64,000 nucleotides of DNA, taken from contig CAWDMN010000078.1 of NCBI GenBank assembly GCA_963803155.1, positions 92,859 through 156,858 on the forward strand, given 5' to 3'. Below the pieces are notes generated by a model. The model was not told where the DNA came from. It saw nothing but the letters and a program-made list of their open reading frames with translations, and made no database searches. The position numbers and the translations under genes were made by a program. The stretch comes from CAWDMN01 sp963803155 (GTDB taxonomy: Bacteria > Acidobacteriota > Terriglobia > Versatilivoradales > Versatilivoraceae). This document shows, in pieces, positions 60,415-64,000 of this stretch. How positions within the stretch are numbered: position 1 is the first letter of the stretch; each line of letters opens with the position of its first letter.

Positions 60415-62475
60415 ATGATTCAAGCTCTGATCCTAAGTGTATTCATTGCCAGCACGGCATTTGCGGAAGGGGCTTTCGATGCGAGGCTGATGCGTCAGCC
60501 TGACATCTCCCTCCACACAATCACCTTTATTTATGGCGGCGATTTGTGGATTGCTCCGCGCGGCGGCGGACTGGCGCATAGGCTCACAACAACAGCTGAA
60601 GCCGAGAGTTTCCCGAAGTTTTCACCCGACGGAAAGTGGATCGCTTTCACGCGTCACGGAGACATATACTTGATCCCGGCCCAAGGCGGCGAAGAGCGGC
60701 AACTGACCTGGCACCCATCGAATGACCGTGTCGCGGGCTGGACCCCGGATGGCCGAAAGCTTCTCGTTCATTCGGACCGGCTGCGTGGAGCCATGACCGA
60801 GTTCCCGCGCCTGTTCCTGCTGCCGCTGGAAGGAGGCATCCCCGAGCCGCTGCCCATGCCCCGTGCGACCAACGGCAGCTTTTCGCCGGATGGTGGAAAA
60901 ATCGCCTATGGCCCCAATCCGGAACTTGTGCTCTGGCTGCCATGGAAACACTATCGTGGCGGTTCACTTGGGTATATTGCCCTCTACGACCTGGAGCAAA
61001 AACGGTACGAGGAGCTGCCCCGCGTTGCGGCGAACGATGTCTGCCCGATGTGGCACGGCAGTTCCATTTATTTTGTCTCGGATCGGGACCGGATTATGAA
61101 TCTGTACCGGTATGACTTGGCATCGAAGCGTACCGAAAAACTGACACAGTACACGGAGTGGGATGTAAAAAATCCGAGCCTTGGCCCTGGGGCGATCATC
61201 TACGAGAATGGAGGCAGGCTTTATTCCCTCGACTTGTCGAACCGCTCCATCCTGCAGATTCCCGTATCGCTGCCTCCGGAAGCGCTGCCGGCGGAGGCAG
61301 ATCGCACAAAGTGGAAACAGGCGCTCGAGGACGTCTGGCGGGCGTATCGAGATCATGCCTTCAGTCCCGCGCCGGGGTGGGACCAGGCCAAAACACGTTA
61401 TGAAGAGCTGATGAACAGCGCCGCGCATATTAGCGACGCTGAATACGTTCTGAAAGAATACCTAGGCGAGGCGAGCCAGTCCCACATTATTCTGGAAGGG
61501 GGTGGTGAAGAAGGGCGCGCCAGGCCAGGCATGCTCGGCTCCGACTTCCGAGTTGAGAACGGGTACTACCGGATTATAAAGATCTGCCGCGGCGAGGAAA
61601 GTGACGGACCAAAAGACTGGCCGCTCGGGGCGCCAGGTCTGAAGGTGAGCGAAGGCGACTATTTGCTTGCAGTAGATGGCAAACCGGTCCGCGCCGGAGT
61701 GGACTTGTGCACGGCCTTTGAGGGTTTGGCCGGCACGGAAGTGAAACTGACCGTCAACAAGACGCCATCTATGGAAGGCGCATGGGAGATCGGTGTCAAG
61801 ACGGTTGTCAACGAGACTTCGGTCAGATATGCGGACTGGGTGCGGACCAACCGCGCGCGCGTCGCGGAAGCGACTAACGGCAAAGTGGGCTACATTCACT
61901 TAATGAACGCCGACGACATTGACGGATTCAAGCAGGAGTGGGACGCGCAACGCCACCACGCGGCAATAATCATAGATATCCGGAACAATGTGGGAGGGGG
62001 CCGCGCAGACGAGATCGTCGATTGGCTTGGAAGGATGCCTGCAAGTGTAATGTACGACCGCCGCGGCCGGGTCCCGCCGGCCGGCCACTATCTTGACGGC
62101 CCCAAGGTGATGATCGCCGACGAGAAAGCCGTATCCGGGGGTGACCAATTGGCGCTTTTCTTCAAGCGTGCAAAGATTGGACCCCTGGTCGGAACCAGAA
62201 CCTTCGGAGGAATGATCGGCTCAGGAGCGCCCTACAAGATTGCGGGAGGCTGGGTGCTCTTCGTTCCTGAATATGGCTTTTATATGCACGAGGCGGGCGC
62301 ATGGTCGCCGGAAAACTTCGGCGTTGAACCGGACTACGTTGTACCGCTTAGACCCTTCGAGTTGAGTGGGGGGCATGATCCTCAGCTGGAGAAGGCGATT
62401 GAATTGGCAACTGAAGCGGTCAAGACTTACAAGAGCATGCTTCCCAATCCACCTCAGTACAGGCCAGTGCAGTAA
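60415..62475 (+). CDS. Compact tricorn-like serine protease (S41), lacking one propeller
   Basis: A 686-residue exported protein (signal peptide 'MIQALILSVFIASTAFAEG'). Residues about 25-300 form a six-bladed PD40 propeller ('FSPDGKWIAFTRHGDIYLIP', 'FSPDGGKIAYGP'). The tricorn C1 helices follow directly ('ALEDVWRAYRDHAFSP'), with the catalytic His region 'EASQSHIILEGG', a PDZ ('GDYLLAVDGKPVRAG') and the C2 S41 domain ('IIIDIRNNVGGG', catalytic Ser in 'EKAVSGGDQLA', 'GTRTFGGMIG'). Tricorn homologues are usually over 1000 residues with two propellers; the seven-bladed one is absent here. Role: degradation of oligopeptides. Confidence 0.9.
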   Translation: MIQALILSVFIASTAFAEGAFDARLMRQPDISLHTITFIYGGDLWIAPRGGGLAHRLTTTAEAESFPKFSPDGKWIAFTRHGDIYLIPAQGGEERQLTWHPSNDRVAGWTPDGRKLLVHSDRLRGAMTEFPRLFLLPLEGGIPEPLPMPRATNGSFSPDGGKIAYGPNPELVLWLPWKHYRGGSLGYIALYDLEQKRYEELPRVAANDVCPMWHGSSIYFVSDRDRIMNLYRYDLASKRTEKLTQYTEWDVKNPSLGPGAIIYENGGRLYSLDLSNRSILQIPVSLPPEALPAEADRTKWKQALEDVWRAYRDHAFSPAPGWDQAKTRYEELMNSAAHISDAEYVLKEYLGEASQSHIILEGGGEEGRARPGMLGSDFRVENGYYRIIKICRGEESDGPKDWPLGAPGLKVSEGDYLLAVDGKPVRAGVDLCTAFEGLAGTEVKLTVNKTPSMEGAWEIGVKTVVNETSVRYADWVRTNRARVAEATNGKVGYIHLMNADDIDGFKQEWDAQRHHAAIIIDIRNNVGGGRADEIVDWLGRMPASVMYDRRGRVPPAGHYLDGPKVMIADEKAVSGGDQLALFFKRAKIGPLVGTRTFGGMIGSGAPYKIAGGWVLFVPEYGFYMHEAGAWSPENFGVEPDYVVPLRPFELSGGHDPQLEKAIELATEAVKTYKSMLPNPPQYRPVQ

Positions 62476-62477
62476 AT

Positions 62478-62602
62478 TGCGAGGAGCCCCCCATGCCAGC
62501 CGCCTTGGCCTTCATCGCCATTCCCGCCCCGCATCCAGTGCGGGGTAAACTTCAGCGGGAATCCAGAAGCAGGCCAACCCAGCAGGCACAAGATGATGAA
62601 AA
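62478..62602 (+). repeat. R1 family repeat with an insert in its head
   Basis: GCGAGGAGC then CCATGCCAGC, and after about 80 extra bases GCAGGCACAAGATGATGAAA. The insert carries ATTCCCGC / GCGGGAAT arms and a CCCCGCATCCAGTGCGGGG hairpin. Only the head and junction are recognisable. Confidence 0.6.
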
Positions 62603-62787
62603 TGGGGTTGAAGCACGGGCAAAAACCTTGGTCGACCTTTCTTGTTTTTTGCCCGTGGCACCCTGAGATTAGTGATAGTTTACCCGGGCCGGCCGCCGTC
62701 ACTCGCTTCAAGCCGGTTGTTGAACTGAGCCGTGGAGCGGCAGTCGTGGCTTAATGGAGCGAAGCACCTCCAGCCGTCCTTTTGACG

Positions 62788-62912
62788 GACGCCCTGGAAT
62801 TCGGTTTATGAGGCGATCTGCTTTTTAATATCCTGAAAGGACAAAATATTCCAGCCCAGGGTTGGCGCGAGATGACGGCCGTCACCCGCGCCTACCCTGG
62901 GTCATTTTGCCG
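62788..62912 (+). repeat. R4 repeat, long form
   Basis: Near-identical to 58609-58733 over about 125 bases, including TTCGGTTTATGAGGCGATCT, TCCTGAAAGGACAAAATATT and the TGACGGCCGTCA centre. Confidence 0.9.
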
Positions 62913-62989
62913 CAAAATGTGGTGCGCTCCCAAGAGAACCATCATCGCCGGATAGAACCCATGCAGGGCGAAACCATGCCAGCGGCCCG

Positions 62990-63463
62990 CTACTTGGCAG
63001 GCGGGGGCGCGGCCACCGTCATGCCATGACGCCGGAAGACCTCCATCATCTTGGCGCGGTCGGGCGGGCCGCCGGTGGCGCCGATTACTTCGGCAGCTTC
63101 GCGGAAGTACGTGGGGCCCATGATCGCAGGGGTAATGACGGCGAGCTGTTTCACATCCACGCTGCCGAAGTTATCGAAACGGTGCACCGCGCCGCGGGGG
63201 ATGCACAGCGCCTGCCCGGGACCAACCTCGATGGGCGTGCCGTCAACCGTCCAGGTAAGGACACCCTCGATCCCGTAGAGGATCTCCTCATAGGCGTCGT
63301 TCTTGTGGGCCCGCGCCGCCAGCATCTGCCCGGCGGGGACGAGAACCTCGAACACTGACGCGCTGCCGTTGGAATCCTCGCCCGTGAGGAGAAACCGGAT
63401 CCCCAGGGGACCAATCTTGATGGTCTCTTCCGAAGGATTCACTCTGGTCGTACTTTGGTCCAT
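62990..63463 (-). CDS. Single-domain cupin protein
   Basis: A 157-residue cupin. Motif 1 is in 'ARAHKNDAYEEILYGIEG' (His, Glu) and motif 2 in 'GQALCIPRGAVHRFDN' (His). The metal site keeps at least two His and one Glu. Such small cupins include quercetinase-like dioxygenases and sugar isomerases; the substrate is not identifiable. It starts at ATG 63463, with GGGGGC just upstream, a weak site. R4 DNA lies beyond its stop codon. Confidence 0.87.
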   Translation of the reverse strand: MDQSTTRVNPSEETIKIGPLGIRFLLTGEDSNGSASVFEVLVPAGQMLAARAHKNDAYEEILYGIEGVLTWTVDGTPIEVGPGQALCIPRGAVHRFDNFGSVDVKQLAVITPAIMGPTYFREAAEVIGATGGPPDRAKMMEVFRRHGMTVAAPPPAK

Positions 63464-63866
63464 AATTGTGCCCCCTTTGAGCTAATTCCAATGAGCTTTC
63501 ATGATGAGTTCACTATTGCGATGAACACCAACGAGTCCATCCACTGATTTCGCTCATCCTTCGACAAGCTCAGGATGAGCGGCACTCCAATCCCCGCTCG
63601 TACTGAGCTTGTCGAAGTGCGAGCGGGGGCATGTGCGATGAGTATGCACTTCACACCTGAATTGTGGATGCATTAGTCTCAGCTTGAACGCTCCTTGGAA
63701 TAAGTTACCCCACATTTCTAGTCTGCGCCATCCCTAGCGTGAGCAGAGTCTCTGTCGTGTTGTAGCTCATGCTTGTGTTTCGAACGTCCCGTCTGCTTCT
63801 TGAGATGCCCAACAAATCCACTCACAGGCCCGTCAGCTGACGGACCTGGTGAAGTGGATGGTTGGC
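63464..63866. other. Intergenic region with an R9 repeat
   Basis: About 400 bases. It holds the R9 pair of hairpins and a CCGTCAGCTGACGG palindrome at about 63829-63842, which also occurs at about 11843. No gene is supported. Confidence 0.45.
63551..63628 (+). repeat. R9 paired hairpin repeat (CTTCGACAAGCTCAG type)
   Basis: CGCTCATCCTTCGACAAGCT with CAGGATGAGCG forms one hairpin. CCCCGCTCGTACTGAGCTTG and TCGAAGTGCGAGCGGGG form the second. The cores CTTCGACAAGCTCAG and CTGAGCTTGTCGAAG are inverted copies. This is a REPIN-like layout known from many genomes. Confidence 0.8.
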
Positions 63867-64000
63867 CTATTCGATATCAGGGATACCACGAGCCGCATGC
63901 CAAATCCGGACTATTTTTACAATCTCTCTATCCATGCAAATTCGATAGACGATCCGACAAGGACGACGAATGATTTCTCTAATTTCGGGTGTGTTGAATT
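63867..64000 (-). CDS. RelE/ParE-family toxin, partial (N-terminus beyond window)
   Basis: The last 44 codons of a small minus-strand gene: 'NTPEIREIIRRPCRIVYRIC' followed by 'MDREIVKIVRIWHAARGIPD', ending at TAG (63867-63869). The 'RIVYRI' strand and final 'IVRIWHAAR' strand are the C-terminal signature of ParE/RelE plasmid-stabilisation toxins. The antitoxin gene would lie outside the window. The frame is too short to be found by a usual ORF length cut-off. Confidence 0.8.
   Translation of the reverse strand, partial: FNTPEIREIIRRPCRIVYRICMDREIVKIVRIWHAARGIPDIE

Overview
The window looks like an uncultured Acidobacteriota-type chromosome. The evidence is gene content: a protein with the acidobacterial VWFA-related domain, an Oar-like TonB receptor with an N-terminal carboxypeptidase-regulatory domain, a Ser/Thr kinase fused to a TolB/PD40 propeller beside an ECF sigma factor, and a fused MFS/spermidine synthase. 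No rRNA, tRNA or CRISPR array was recognised. Genes lie in short runs on both strands, separated by unusually repeat-rich intergenic DNA.

Layout. 1-4.8 kb: minus-strand signalling block with two degenerate receiver proteins, a canonical OmpR-type regulator with its histidine kinase, and an exported Gly/Pro-rich protein. 6-9.7 kb: large secreted M36/M4-like metalloprotease. 9.8-11.8 kb: IS1182-family element carrying an AbrB-like gene behind a promoter with a palindromic operator. 12-17.6 kb: DUF3108 protein, VWFA-related protein, fused MFS/spermidine synthase with a REPIN inside its reading frame. 18-21 kb: clan GH-A hydrolase and a RAYT transposase pseudogene bracketed by REP elements. 21-28 kb: minus-strand set of RhaT-like permease, NanE-NanK fusion, GntR regulator and YncE/phosphoesterase, suggesting amino-sugar catabolism. 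28-43 kb: DUF4434 protein, serine hydrolase, ceramidase-like protein, GH36-like alpha-galactosidase, agarase-like GH, frameshifted PD40 protein, MA-type peptidase, sugar MFS transporter. 44-54 kb: UroD-like protein, kinase/ECF pair, small exported protein, TonB receptor. 54-64 kb: DegT aminotransferase, creatininase, SGNH hydrolase, membrane protein, compact tricorn-like protease, cupin, partial ParE-type toxin.

Together this reads as a glycan- and peptide-scavenging lifestyle: exported hydrolases and proteases, a TonB receptor, sugar permeases and amino-sugar enzymes.

The most notable feature is the intergenic DNA. At least nine families of inverted-repeat elements occur. One (called R1 here) has a constant head with a Shine-Dalgarno-like motif and ATG plus exchangeable hairpin cassettes. 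It sits directly upstream of, and in the same orientation as, three genes, where it may supply the leader and ribosome-binding site. A second (R2) is a REPIN family with a resident RAYT gene whose expected catalytic tyrosine codon is a stop.
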